In this document: in pieces, positions 46,025 through 55,134 of the stretch
How positions within the stretch are numbered: position 1 is the first letter of the stretch
Layout: every line of letters starts with the position of its first letter
The notes under the pieces: generated by a model
Databases searched by the model: none
What the model was told of the DNA's origin: nothing
The model's input: only the letters and a program-made list of their open reading frames with translations
NCBI RefSeq assembly: GCF_041200175.1
Contig: NZ_CP165727.1
Location: 8,054,001 to 8,118,000 of the forward strand
DNA length: 64,000 bases
Reading direction: 5' to 3'
Source: Streptomyces sp. R33
GTDB taxonomy: Bacteria; Actinomycetota; Actinomycetes; Streptomycetales; Streptomycetaceae
Position numbers and translations under genes: made by a program

Positions 46025-47791
46025 ATGACGACGACGATCCCCGGCGAAACGATGCTCCTGGACGACACGGCCCGCCTGCGCGCGGCGGCCGAGTTCGTCC
46101 GCGAGCACGACAGCGCCGCCCTGCTGCCCCTCCTCCTGCCCGGACTCGGCGGACCGGACCTGCAGGCACTCGCCGGGCACTGCCGGTTCGCCCACGCAGG
46201 GCTGCTGCTCTTCCCGCCGGACGCGGACAGCCTGCGGACCCAGCTCGCCGACTGCGGGCTGGCCGCGGACACCCCCTCCCACCCCAGCGTGGTGGTCCGG
46301 GAACGCCTCGCCCGGCGCCACCGGCGCGATCCGGCCGAGCTCGACGTACGCATCCTGCGCCCGCAGGTGCACGGCAGTGCCGGGGAGCACCGCGCGGTCG
46401 AGGTGTTCGCCCTGACCGTGCCCCCGTCCTCCGGCCTGGAGCGGATCGCCGCCTACGAACGCACCCGGCGGCACGAGGCCCACCTCGCCTTCGAGATCGA
46501 GCACCCGGACCCGCTGGCGCTGCGCGGCCTGTGCGCGATCCTCGTCCGCCACGGCGCGCGCCCCGACGGCGGCGGGTACAACCCGCACGAGGACGGCACG
46601 GTCCTGTACTTCACCACCCCAGCGGATCCGGTCCGCGGCTACCGGCGGCTAGAACTCTACGCACACGGCGACCACCGCGCCGCCCTCGCCGCCCACCTGG
46701 ACCACTCCGACGAGCACCAGCACCCGCACCGCACCGCAGGACAACCCGCCGAAACGCTCCTTCGCCTCCTCACCGGCGCATGGACCACACAGGCCCTCGC
46801 CGCCTTCGCCCGGCTGTCCCTGCCCGATGCCATGGACACCCGGACCGCGCACCGCACCGAGGACCTCGCCCGGCTGACCGGAACCCACCCCCGGAGCCTC
46901 GCCACGCTCCTGCGCTACCTCGCCATGCTCGGCGCCGTGACCCAGGACCCGGACCAGGAGCAGGAAGGATTCCGCCTGACCGGACTCGGCGCCCTGCTGC
47001 GCGCGGACGCGCCCGGGTCGATGCGGCCGCTGGCCCTGATGTACGGCGGCCCGTTCTACCGCTCGTTCGGCGACCTCGACCACGCGGTGCGGACCGGGCA
47101 GCCGGCCTTCGACCGCCTCTTCGGCGAGAACCACTTCGACCACTTCGCCCGCGACCCCGAACTCGCCGCGCTCTTCGACCGGTCCATGGCCGCGAGCTCA
47201 CGGATGTTCGAGCCGCTCCCCGACCACCCGGTCATCACCGCCGCGGCCCAGGCGCCCCAGCCCGCGACCGTCGTCGACGTCGCCGGCGGGAACGGGGAGC
47301 TCCTCGGCCGCATCCTCACCGCACACCCGCGCCTGCGCGGTGTCCTCCTCGAACGCCCGCACGCCGTCGAGGCCGCCCGCCGCCTGCTCGGCGCCGCGGG
47401 GTGCGGCGCGCGCTGCGACTACCGCGCGGGCGACTTCGCCGACGTGCCGCCCGGAGGGGACGTCTACGTCCTCTCCCGCGTCCTGCACGACTGGGACGAC
47501 GACCGCTGCCGGGAGATCCTGCGCCACTGCGCCCGCGCGATGCCCGCCCACGCGGACCTGCTCGTCGTGGAACGGCTCCTGCCCGCCGACGGTACCCCCT
47601 CCCTGGCCACCGCCTGGGACCTGCACATGCTCTGCAACGTCGGAGGCCGAGAGCGCCGTGCCGACCACTACGCGCGCCTGCTCGCCGACGCCGGCCTCCA
47701 GCTCGTCGGCCACAGCCCGCTGCCCCTGGACGCGCATGTGCTGCACGCCCGCAGGGCGGCCGTCCCGGACCCCACGGTCCGACGGAGCTGA
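46025..47791 (+). CDS. Two-domain SAM-dependent O-methyltransferase with unknown N-terminal domain
   Basis: A 588-residue protein. The C-terminal 340 residues are an O-methyltransferase of the acetylserotonin/hydroxyneurosporene type: a winged-helix dimerisation part (TLLRYLAMLGAVTQ), the SAM loop VVDVAGGNGELLGRIL, and VLHDWDDDRCREILRHCA with the catalytic-base His. The first 235 residues match no family I can name; they have an alpha/beta pattern with FEIEHPDPLALRGLCAILVRHGA and a GGGYNPHEDGTVLYF segment. I start at ATG 46025 (GAGGA upstream); a GTG at 45917 overlapping the PobA-like stop is possible. Confidence 0.8.
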   Translation: MTTTIPGETMLLDDTARLRAAAEFVREHDSAALLPLLLPGLGGPDLQALAGHCRFAHAGLLLFPPDADSLRTQLADCGLAADTPSHPSVVVRERLARRHRRDPAELDVRILRPQVHGSAGEHRAVEVFALTVPPSSGLERIAAYERTRRHEAHLAFEIEHPDPLALRGLCAILVRHGARPDGGGYNPHEDGTVLYFTTPADPVRGYRRLELYAHGDHRAALAAHLDHSDEHQHPHRTAGQPAETLLRLLTGAWTTQALAAFARLSLPDAMDTRTAHRTEDLARLTGTHPRSLATLLRYLAMLGAVTQDPDQEQEGFRLTGLGALLRADAPGSMRPLALMYGGPFYRSFGDLDHAVRTGQPAFDRLFGENHFDHFARDPELAALFDRSMAASSRMFEPLPDHPVITAAAQAPQPATVVDVAGGNGELLGRILTAHPRLRGVLLERPHAVEAARRLLGAAGCGARCDYRAGDFADVPPGGDVYVLSRVLHDWDDDRCREILRHCARAMPAHADLLVVERLLPADGTPSLATAWDLHMLCNVGGRERRADHYARLLADAGLQLVGHSPLPLDAHVLHARRAAVPDPTVRRS

Positions 47792-47870
47792 GCTCGGGTG
47801 ACGTGGGCGTGCGGGCCCGTCCTCGATCGGGAATACCTCGGGAGCACTCCCCGTTCCCAGGTATGGTTGA

Positions 47871-47882
47871 ATTGTAAACAAT
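47871..47882. promoter_or_regulatory. Palindrome ATTGT-AA-ACAAT upstream of the flavin monooxygenase
   Basis: A perfect 5-bp-arm inverted repeat 16 bp before the ATG of the LLM-class gene, in otherwise GC-rich DNA. It could be an operator or part of the promoter. Confidence 0.4.
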
Positions 47883-47898
47883 CTTGGGAAGGGGAGCC

Positions 47899-48999
47899 AT
47901 GCAGTTCGGGATCTTCACCGTCGGCGACGTCACGGCCGATCCGACGACGGGCCGCGCGCCGGGCGAGCACGAGCGCATCAAAGCGATGCTCGCGATCGCG
48001 CAGAAGGCCGAGGAGGTCGGCCTCGACGTCTTCGCGACCGGCGAACACCACAATCCGCCGTTCGTCCCCTCCTCGCCGACGACGATGCTCGGCTACATCG
48101 CCGGGCGCACGGAGAACCTGATCCTCTCCACGTCCACGACGCTGATCACCACGAACGACCCGGTGAAGATCGCCGAGGACTTCGCGATGCTCCAGCACGT
48201 CGCGGACGGCCGCGTCGACGTGATGATGGGCCGCGGCAACACCGGACCGGTCTACCCCTGGTTCGGCAAGGACATTCGCGACGGCATCGACCTCGCCATC
48301 GAGAACTACGCGTTGCTGCGCCGCCTGTGGGACGAGGACGTCGTCACCTGGAAGGGCAAGTTCCGCACGCCGCTGCAGTCCTTCACCTCCACCCCCCGCC
48401 CGCTCGACGGCGTGGCGCCCTTCGTATGGCACGGCTCCATCCGCTCCCCGGAGATAGCGGAGCAGGCCGCGTACTACGGCGACGGCTTCTTCCACAACAA
48501 CATCTTCTGGCCGGCGTCCCACACCCGGCAGATGGTCAACCTGTACCGCGAGCGCTATGCCCACTACGGGCACGGAACCCCCGAGCAGGCCATCGTCGGG
48601 CTGGGCGGCCAGGTGTTCATGCGCAAGAACTCGCAGGACGCCGTGCGCGAATTCCGTCCGTACTTCGACAACGCACCGGTGTACGGCCACGGCCCGTCCC
48701 TGGAAGAGTTCACCTCGCAGACCCCGCTGACCGTCGGCTCGCCACAGCAGGTGATCGAGCGAACCCTGTCCTTCCGGGACTACGCCGGCGACTACCAGCG
48801 CCAGCTGTTCCTGATGGACCACGCGGGTCTGCCCCTGAAGACCGTCCTGGAGCAGCTCGACCTGCTCGGCGAGGAAGTCGTGCCGGTGCTGCGCAAGGAG
48901 TTCGCGAACCTGCGCCCGGCCGCAGTGCCCGACGCCCCGACGCACCCGGCCCGTGTTGCGGCCGCCCGGGAGACTTCGAAGGAGGAGACGCAGGCATGA
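47899..48999 (+). CDS. LLM-class (luciferase-like) FMN-dependent monooxygenase, CE1758 type
   Basis: A 366-residue TIM-barrel flavin monooxygenase. It opens with MQFGIFTVGDVTADPTTG and carries GLDVFATGEHHNPPF, TTNDPVKIAEDFAML and DVMMGRGNTGPVYPWFG, all family hallmarks. Such enzymes use reduced FMN supplied by a separate reductase. ATG 47899 has GGGGAG upstream. Its stop overlaps the start of the FMN reductase (ATGA), a two-component monooxygenase arrangement known from Corynebacterium CE1758/CE1759. The substrate is unknown. Confidence 0.88.
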   Translation: MQFGIFTVGDVTADPTTGRAPGEHERIKAMLAIAQKAEEVGLDVFATGEHHNPPFVPSSPTTMLGYIAGRTENLILSTSTTLITTNDPVKIAEDFAMLQHVADGRVDVMMGRGNTGPVYPWFGKDIRDGIDLAIENYALLRRLWDEDVVTWKGKFRTPLQSFTSTPRPLDGVAPFVWHGSIRSPEIAEQAAYYGDGFFHNNIFWPASHTRQMVNLYRERYAHYGHGTPEQAIVGLGGQVFMRKNSQDAVREFRPYFDNAPVYGHGPSLEEFTSQTPLTVGSPQQVIERTLSFRDYAGDYQRQLFLMDHAGLPLKTVLEQLDLLGEEVVPVLRKEFANLRPAAVPDAPTHPARVAAARETSKEETQA

Positions 49000-49649
49000 A
49001 GCTGGTCGTCGTATCGGCAGGACTGAGCTCGCCCTCCTCCACACGGTTGCTCGCCGACCGGCTCACAGCCGCGACACTGCGCCACGTGGATGCACGGGCC
49101 GAAGTGATCGAACTGCGGGACCTGGCGACGGAGATCGCCGAGCACTTCGTCACCGGATTCCCGCCCGTCCGGCTGGCCGCCGCGCTCGACGCGGTGGCAG
49201 CCGCAGACGGCCTGGTCGCCGTGACTCCCGTGTTCGCGGCGTCGTACAGCGGCCTGTTCAAATCGTTCTTCGACATCATCGACAAGGACGCCCTCACAGG
49301 GAAACCGGTGCTCCTCGGCGCGACGGGCGGCACCGCCCGGCACTCCCTGGTCACCGAACACGCTCTGCGCCCGCTCTTCAGCTACCTGCGTGCGCTCGTC
49401 CTTCCGACGGCTGTGTACGCAGCCTCGCAGGACTGGGGTGAGGAGGGCCTGGCGCAACGGATCGCCCGTGCGGGCGCGGAGCTGGCACGCTTCATGGCGC
49501 CCGCCGCCCGGGACGTCATCCCGGACGTCGACACCGCCACCGCGATCGCACCCCGGTCCCTGACAGGGGCGATCACGTCGGTGCACCAGGCCGGCGGCTT
49601 CGAGGTGGTGCCGTTCGCACAACGACTGGCCGCGCTCCAGGCCGAATAG
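48996..49649 (+). CDS. NAD(P)H-dependent FMN reductase, CE1759 type
   Basis: A 217-residue flavodoxin-fold reductase with the early loop SAGLSSPSSTRLLADRL, the AVTPVFAASYSGLFKSFFDIID segment (in outline) and GKPVLLGATGGTARHSL. It should deliver reduced FMN to the partner monooxygenase encoded immediately upstream, with which it overlaps by 4 bp. Confidence 0.87.
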   Translation: MKLVVVSAGLSSPSSTRLLADRLTAATLRHVDARAEVIELRDLATEIAEHFVTGFPPVRLAAALDAVAAADGLVAVTPVFAASYSGLFKSFFDIIDKDALTGKPVLLGATGGTARHSLVTEHALRPLFSYLRALVLPTAVYAASQDWGEEGLAQRIARAGAELARFMAPAARDVIPDVDTATAIAPRSLTGAITSVHQAGGFEVVPFAQRLAALQAE

Positions 49650-49674
49650 CCGCAGCGATACCTTCCCTTCGACC

Positions 49675-49701
49675 GCCGGCGCCGCGCTCGCCGGTGCCGG
49701 C
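49675..49701. terminator. Hairpin between convergent FMN reductase and VOC genes
   Basis: Nine-base arms (GCCGGCGCC / GGTGCCGGC, one G-T wobble) with a 9-base loop lie in the 64-bp convergent gap. Confidence 0.5.
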
Positions 49702-49713
49702 CGGACGAGGGAG

Positions 49714-50238
49714 TCAGGAGGCCGGACGTCGTGGGGCGCTGGACACCCCGGACTCCCGCCCGCTGAGCTCGGCGTCCAGGGTTTCCTGGGCGATGCGCAT
49801 CGACTCCGCGTACTCCGGCTGGGACATCCGCTGCCAGGCCCGGTCCGGTGCGACGTCCTCGACCCGGCTCGACACCCACCAGATGTTGCCGAACGGGTCG
49901 CGCACCCTGCCGCCCCGGTCGCCCCACGCACTGTTGGCGGCCTCGGTGATCACCGTTGCCCCGTTCGCCACCGCGGCGGCCATGGCGGCGTCCGCGTCGG
50001 GGACGTAGACGCGCAGCAGCGCGGGCATCACCGGCCAGTCGGGCCGGCGGTCGAAGGCCAGTACGACCGTGTCGCCGATGCGGATCTCGCCGTGGCCGAT
50101 GGTGCCGTCTTCGACGGGCACCCGGGCGAGCTCTTCGCCGTCGAACGCCGCGGTGATGAAGTCGAGCAGCGCGCCGGTGTCGTCGGTGACGACCCACGGT
50201 GCGACGCTGGTGTAGCCCTCGGGTGCGGTGCGCTTCAA
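49714..50238 (-). CDS. VOC (glyoxalase/PhnB-like) family protein
   Basis: A 174-residue PhnB-like VOC-fold protein (SVAPWVVTDDTGALLDFITAAF, GHGEIRIGDTVVLAFDRRP, RVRDPFGNIWWVSSR). A C-terminal helical tail of about 45 residues is extra. The only reasonable start is TTG 50238, which has GAGAGGA 9 bp upstream. VOC proteins of this type include metalloenzymes and resistance proteins; the role here is open. Confidence 0.8.
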   Translation of the reverse strand: MKRTAPEGYTSVAPWVVTDDTGALLDFITAAFDGEELARVPVEDGTIGHGEIRIGDTVVLAFDRRPDWPVMPALLRVYVPDADAAMAAAVANGATVITEAANSAWGDRGGRVRDPFGNIWWVSSRVEDVAPDRAWQRMSQPEYAESMRIAQETLDAELSGRESGVSSAPRRPAS

Positions 50239-50387
50239 CGGTACCGTCCTCTCAGCTGGATTCCTGCTGACGGGCCGACAGTACGACCGAACCAGGTCAG
50301 GTTCCGTCCTAGTTCCTTCACGGTGGTCCGATCAGCTGATCAGGTGCAGGGCGATCCGCCCGCACAGGGCGGTTCGGCGGAGCGCCG

Positions 50388-53360
50388 TCAGGCATGGTCG
50401 CGCAAGTGCTCGGCCTGCGCGGTCAGCCAGGCCGGGCGGACCATCTCCACGTTGCTGCCGGCGCCCTGCGCCGCCCGGTCCAGGGCATCGGCCGCCGTAC
50501 GCGCAGCGGGCACCATCCTGGCGCGGGCCGCTTCGCCCAGTGCCTGCGCCGCCGTGGCCTCGACGGCCCCGGCGCGGTGCAGGGACGCGGCCGAGCGCTC
50601 GGCCGCCTCGGCTGCCTGCCCGTACCGGCCCAGGGTCCACTGCGCCCAGGCGGTGTTGTAGAGGCAGACGCCCTCGGTCCGCGGATTCTCCATGGCGGAC
50701 GCCGCGCGCAGCGCCTCCTCCAGGCAGGCCAGGGCCTCCTCGGGGCGGCCCAGGGCGAGCAGGGCCACGCCCTTGGCGTTCAGCGCGTAGTCCGTCGCCT
50801 CCTGGACGCCCGCGGCCGCGTAGGCGCCTACGGCGCGGTCGCCCGCCGCGATGGTCTCCTCCCAGCGGCCCAGGGTCAGCAGGGCCGTGAAGCGGGCGTT
50901 CCAGGAGCGGGCTTCGGTGAGCTGGTCCCCCGAGGCCGCGGCGAGTTCGCCCAGCCGGTCGGCGCCCGCCAGGGCTGCCTCGCCGTCGCCGAGGGTGCTG
51001 TGGGCGAGACTGAGGCTGAGGACGGCGTGGGCCTCCGCCTCGGCATCGCCGTTTTCCCGGGCCAGCGCGCCGGCCCGGGCCAGCGGCCCCGCCGCGTCCT
51101 CCAGGCGGCCCAGCTGCCGGTGCACGTCGCCCAGGCCGAACATGGCCTCCTGGAGCGCGTGACGGTCCTCGATGCGCTCGGCCACCTCCGCAGCCTCGGT
51201 GAACAGTTCGAGCGCGTGCGGCAGCGGGCCGCCGCTCAACCGGGCGTGCCCGAAGCTGATGAGGTGGGCGAGTCGTGCCCGGTCGTCGTTCACTCGTTCC
51301 TCCAGAGTCAGGTGCATCGAGATCGCGGAGAGCACCGAGCCGTGCCACACCATCCATGGCCCGATGGCGCCCATGATCAGCGCTGCCTCGTCCATGTCCC
51401 CGGCCCGCACCCGGTGGTCGAATGCGCGCCGCTGGGCCTGTATGTCGTCCAGCGTGCGCCAGTCCCGGCGGGGCGGGGCGATCCTCGCGTACCACTCGGC
51501 CGCGCGTCGCTCCAACGCGGATCGCCCCAGCAGGCCTTCGGCCGGCAGGGCACCGTACGCGAGGTCGGCGTCCATCGGGTGCAGGGCATAGGTGCGGGTT
51601 CGCCGGTCCACCGACAGCATGCGTATCCGCAGCAGGCCGGACAGGGCAGCAGTGACGTCGAGGGCGGGGTCGAGGCCGCCGACGATCCATTCGACCGCCT
51701 CACGCGGCGCGGGGGTGCGCAGCACCGCGAGGACGTTGAGCACGCTGCGGCTGTCGGTACCCAGCCGCTGGTAGCGGTCCTGGGCCAGGCCGGCGACCAC
51801 GTCACCGCGCAGGGTGAAGTCCTCGAGAACGTCCTCCAGCGTCGGCAGCATCAGGGTGTCGTCGGCCATGGCGCCCATCAGCAGTTCCAGCGCCCGCGGC
51901 ACTCCGTGGACGCGGACCACCGCGTGGAGCAGCTCCTCGTCCGAGAGCTGCGCCACACCGAGAGTCCCGTCCTGGTCGAGTTCGCGCAGCAGCGCGACGG
52001 ATTCGGCGGGCGGCAGACCGTCGGACAGCTCGACCTCCGCGGCGAACCGGCGCAGCTCGGGCGGCAGGCGCAGCGGCAGTTGCGAGGTGACCAGCAGCCT
52101 CGGTGTGCCCCGGGCCCGGAAGAGGCAGTCGAAGAAGGTGTCGAGTTCCTCGTCGTCGAGCCGGCCGTCGTCCAGGAGCCGGTCCTCCAGGTTGTCGACC
52201 AGGATGACGAAGAGCCGGTCCCCCATCGCGGCGAAGAGTTCATCGATCTTGTCCGGCACGGGGCGGTTGGCGGCCCAGACCTCCAGCAGGCGGGCTTCGT
52301 GCGCGGGGCCCAGGGCGCGGGCGCAGTCGAAGTAGAGGCGTTCGAGGGAGACCCCCGAGGTACGGGTGCTCAGGTTGACCAGGCCCGCCGGAAGCGGCGC
52401 CTGGGCGTGGCCCGGCCACTCGCCGCGTTCCAGCAGCTCCATGACCTTGGCGGCGACCGCGCTCTTGCCGATGCCCCGGCGTCCGGTGACGGTGACCATC
52501 CGGATGCCCGGGTCCGCGAGGTGGCGGCCGATCAGGTCCCGGGCCTCGGCCCGGTCCTTGAACAGCTCGAGGCCGTGCGCCACCGGCAGCCCGATGACCT
52601 TCGACGGGGCCGGCCCACCCAGGGCGTGCGGGCCGTCCGGCTCGGCGCCCACCTCCGGCAGCGCCGCGTGATCGGGCAGGGTCAGCAGCGCGGCCAGCTC
52701 CGCCCGGGGGCCGTCGGCGACCCGCTGCAGGGTGTGGTCGATGCGGACCGCCGTCAGCCGGCCGAGGCCTTCCCCGCGGTGGTGCTCGGCGACCACCCCG
52801 ACCAGGTACGGCCCGGCCCACACGGCGGCCCCGGACATCCCCGACCAGGGCGATACCGCGGGGTCGGGGTCGGCGGCCGCCGCCGGGACCGTGATCTCCA
52901 GGGTTCCGGTGCGCAGGTTGGACAGGGCGGCCACGGTTCCGTCGGCCTGGTGCAGTTCCCGGAACTGCCTGCCGTCGGCGCCGCGTCGGCGCTTCCACAG
53001 CGGGAAGCCCGCTGCGTGGACGTCGATGACGGCGTGCCGGTCGTCGCCGATACGGCCGAACCGCGCGGACGGGACGGGCGCCGCGCCCGGCGGGGCCGTG
53101 AAGGTCAGCACCGCGACGTCCGTCCCGGAATCCGACCAGGCGAGCTCCGCCGTCGCGGCCCACTGGCCCGGCCGGTCGGCGTCGAAACGCACCAGCACCT
53201 CTGCCGCCCCCGCCACCACGTGGAAGGCGGTCAGAACCGTAGTGTCGCCGACCTGGTACCCCGAGCCCCGCCGCCCGCCTCCGGCGGCGGTGGTGACGAT
53301 GACCTCGGCGATGCGGTGCGGGTCGAGTCCGCCGCGCCGCGGGGCCGCCTCAGCGCTCAT
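50388..53360 (-). CDS. Trypsin-like protease - STAND NTPase - TPR protein (conflict-system type)
   Basis: A 990-residue multidomain protein. Residues 15-220 are a trypsin-like serine protease with intact triad: His47 (TAFHVV), Asp81 (SGTDVAVL) and Ser176 (GMSGAAV). Residues 262-640 form a STAND (NB-ARC/NACHT-like) NTPase with Walker A TGRRGIGKS (293-300) and Walker B LFVILVDNLED, followed by a winged-helix region. Residues 650-980 are TPR-like repeats (e.g. ALNAKGVALLALGRPEEALACLEEAL in outline). This effector-switch-sensor layout belongs to the predicted NTP-dependent conflict or immunity proteins of multicellular bacteria. The gene overlaps the Trypco2 gene by 11 bp. Confidence 0.88.
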   Translation of the reverse strand: MSAEAAPRRGGLDPHRIAEVIVTTAAGGGRRGSGYQVGDTTVLTAFHVVAGAAEVLVRFDADRPGQWAATAELAWSDSGTDVAVLTFTAPPGAAPVPSARFGRIGDDRHAVIDVHAAGFPLWKRRRGADGRQFRELHQADGTVAALSNLRTGTLEITVPAAAADPDPAVSPWSGMSGAAVWAGPYLVGVVAEHHRGEGLGRLTAVRIDHTLQRVADGPRAELAALLTLPDHAALPEVGAEPDGPHALGGPAPSKVIGLPVAHGLELFKDRAEARDLIGRHLADPGIRMVTVTGRRGIGKSAVAAKVMELLERGEWPGHAQAPLPAGLVNLSTRTSGVSLERLYFDCARALGPAHEARLLEVWAANRPVPDKIDELFAAMGDRLFVILVDNLEDRLLDDGRLDDEELDTFFDCLFRARGTPRLLVTSQLPLRLPPELRRFAAEVELSDGLPPAESVALLRELDQDGTLGVAQLSDEELLHAVVRVHGVPRALELLMGAMADDTLMLPTLEDVLEDFTLRGDVVAGLAQDRYQRLGTDSRSVLNVLAVLRTPAPREAVEWIVGGLDPALDVTAALSGLLRIRMLSVDRRTRTYALHPMDADLAYGALPAEGLLGRSALERRAAEWYARIAPPRRDWRTLDDIQAQRRAFDHRVRAGDMDEAALIMGAIGPWMVWHGSVLSAISMHLTLEERVNDDRARLAHLISFGHARLSGGPLPHALELFTEAAEVAERIEDRHALQEAMFGLGDVHRQLGRLEDAAGPLARAGALARENGDAEAEAHAVLSLSLAHSTLGDGEAALAGADRLGELAAASGDQLTEARSWNARFTALLTLGRWEETIAAGDRAVGAYAAAGVQEATDYALNAKGVALLALGRPEEALACLEEALRAASAMENPRTEGVCLYNTAWAQWTLGRYGQAAEAAERSAASLHRAGAVEATAAQALGEAARARMVPAARTAADALDRAAQGAGSNVEMVRPAWLTAQAEHLRDHA

Positions 53361-53661
53361 CGAGCAGCTCGTCCCCGGAGATCAGGGCCATCTGCTCGGG
53401 CGCCTCCGCCCGTACGGGCTGGAGCGTGAGGGTCAGCTTCTGGGTGACGGTGGCCGAGCGCTTCGCCGAGGCGCCGGCGTCGAAGACCCAGAACCGCACC
53501 TTCACGCCCGGTTCGCTGGTCCGCTCCACTCCCACGGTCAGTTCCAACTCCACGCGCTCCGCCTTGAACTTCAGGTCGGAATCCTCACCGGCGGACATCG
53601 CGCGGCTCAGCTCCCGGCGCAGCTGCGCAATCATGTCCGCCAATTCGACCGCGTCATTCAC
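53350..53661 (-). CDS. Trypco2 (trypsin-co-occurring domain 2) protein
   Basis: A 103-residue protein matching the Trypco2 pattern: a helix ELADMIAQLRRELSRAM, then FKAERVELELTVGVER, VKVRFWVFDAGA and a closing strand ATVTQKLTLTLQPV. The domain is known for co-occurring with trypsin-like STAND proteins and may be a regulated partner or substrate of the protease. GTG 53661 follows a run of six G. The gene overlaps the STAND gene by 11 bp, so both are made together. Confidence 0.85.
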   Translation of the reverse strand: MNDAVELADMIAQLRRELSRAMSAGEDSDLKFKAERVELELTVGVERTSEPGVKVRFWVFDAGASAKRSATVTQKLTLTLQPVRAEAPEQMALISGDELLDER

Positions 53662-53860
53662 AAGAAGCCCCCCAGGCCGGTCGGCACGTCAACTACCCAC
53701 GATGGTAGTCAACATCATCACGCAGCAGCGCACGCCGATGGCTCTGTCGCGCTCGCTCTGCCGCACGACAAGGAGGCCCTGGGCGTCCGTGGACCGGTGT
53801 GTGGTTCGAGGCGGCGTCAGGGTCCCGCATTTCAGTCTTCCTGCTGGTCCGCGATGCCGC

Positions 53861-53894
53861 CGGACCGGGGCGGACGGAGCAGCGCCCCGGTCCG
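53861..53894. terminator. Terminator hairpin of the siderophore operon
   Basis: Perfect 12-base arms (CGGACCGGGGCG / CGCCCCGGTCCG) with a 10-base loop lie 28 bp after the stop of the last siderophore gene on the minus strand. Confidence 0.65.
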
Positions 53895-53922
53895 TTGATC
53901 CGCCAGGGATTACGGGACAGCC

Positions 53923-55134
53923 TTAGCCGCGGCCGCCCAGGAAATGGAACGTGGGATGAGGATGCATGAGGAAGTCGTGGTGGGAGATGTTCCAGGCGTA
54001 CGCGCCGGCCAGAGCGAAGACCACGCGGTCGCCCGCGCGCAGGCCCTGGGCCGGGACCTGGCGGGCCAGGAGGTCCTTGGGGGTGCAGAGTTGGCCGGTG
54101 ACGTTGACCGCGGGCCGGCTCGTGGACGGGCGGGGCCACGGGTGGGGCCAGGCCTCCACCGGGAGGACGGAGCAGGGCTGGTCGTGGCCCTTCGTGGCCG
54201 GGGTGCGCAGGTGGTGGGTGCCGCCGCGGACGACCGCGAAGGCCTCGCCGTGGCTGTCTTTGACGTCCAGGACCTCGGTGGCGTACCAGCCGCAGTACGC
54301 GGTCAGGGCCCGGCCCGGTTCGATCCGTACGGTCAGGCCGGGGTGGGCGGCGGTGAGGCGCGCGAGGCCGGCCCCGTACGCCGCCCAGTCGAAGCGGCTC
54401 CCGGGGGACGCGTAGTCGACGTTCATGCCGCCGCCCACGTTGACCTCGGCGAGGTGGAAGCGGTGGCGGGCGGCGAGGTCGACGGACCAGGTGATGACGG
54501 ATTCCGCTGCGGTCAGGAGCTCGGGCGCTTCCAGGCCGCTGGCCAGATGGGCGTGGACGCCGCGCAGTTCGAGGTGGGGATACCGGCCGTCCGTGAGGAG
54601 CCGGACGGCGGCGTCCGCGTCCGCCGGGTCGAGGCCGAACGGGGTCGGGCGGCCGCCCATCGCCAGTGAGCTGCCCGCGAGCGAGTCGTCCGACAGGGGG
54701 AGGTTGAAGCGGAGGAGGACGGAGAGGCGGGTTTCGGTGGTGAGGCCGGCTGACAGGGTTCCCAGCACGTTCAGGTCGTGGAGGCTCTCCACGTGGAAGC
54801 GGGAGACGCCCTGCTCGAGGGCCGCGGTCAGTTCGGCCGCGGTCTTGCCGGGGCCGCCGAAGGCCAGCGGCCGGCCCGGCACGGCCTTGCCGACGTGGGT
54901 GAGTTCCCCGCCCGAGGAGACCTCGTAGCCGTCGACGTACGGGCCGAGTGCGGACAGGACCTCCGCCTCGGGGTTGGCCTTGGCGGCGTAGTACAGCTCG
55001 ACGTTCGCCGGGAGGGCTGCCCGTACGGACGCCGCGTGCTCGCGCAGGGCCGCCAGGTCGTACACGTAGGCCGGGAGGTCGGGAGAGTCCAGAGACAGGA
55101 TCCGGTCGGTCACCGAGGCAGTGGGTGCGGTCAT
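53923..55134 (-). CDS. PvsE-like PLP-dependent decarboxylase (siderophore)
   Basis: A 403-residue fold type III decarboxylase related to diaminopimelate/ornithine decarboxylases. PLP lysine is Lys52 (YYAAKANP), and the phosphate-binding glycines lie in VNVGGGMNVDY and RIEPGRAL. In vibrioferrin synthesis the equivalent PvsE removes a carboxyl group from a seryl-citrate intermediate. The ATG overlaps the upstream NIS synthetase stop (ATGA). It is the last gene of the five-gene operon. Confidence 0.85.
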   Translation of the reverse strand: MTAPTASVTDRILSLDSPDLPAYVYDLAALREHAASVRAALPANVELYYAAKANPEAEVLSALGPYVDGYEVSSGGELTHVGKAVPGRPLAFGGPGKTAAELTAALEQGVSRFHVESLHDLNVLGTLSAGLTTETRLSVLLRFNLPLSDDSLAGSSLAMGGRPTPFGLDPADADAAVRLLTDGRYPHLELRGVHAHLASGLEAPELLTAAESVITWSVDLAARHRFHLAEVNVGGGMNVDYASPGSRFDWAAYGAGLARLTAAHPGLTVRIEPGRALTAYCGWYATEVLDVKDSHGEAFAVVRGGTHHLRTPATKGHDQPCSVLPVEAWPHPWPRPSTSRPAVNVTGQLCTPKDLLARQVPAQGLRAGDRVVFALAGAYAWNISHHDFLMHPHPTFHFLGGRG

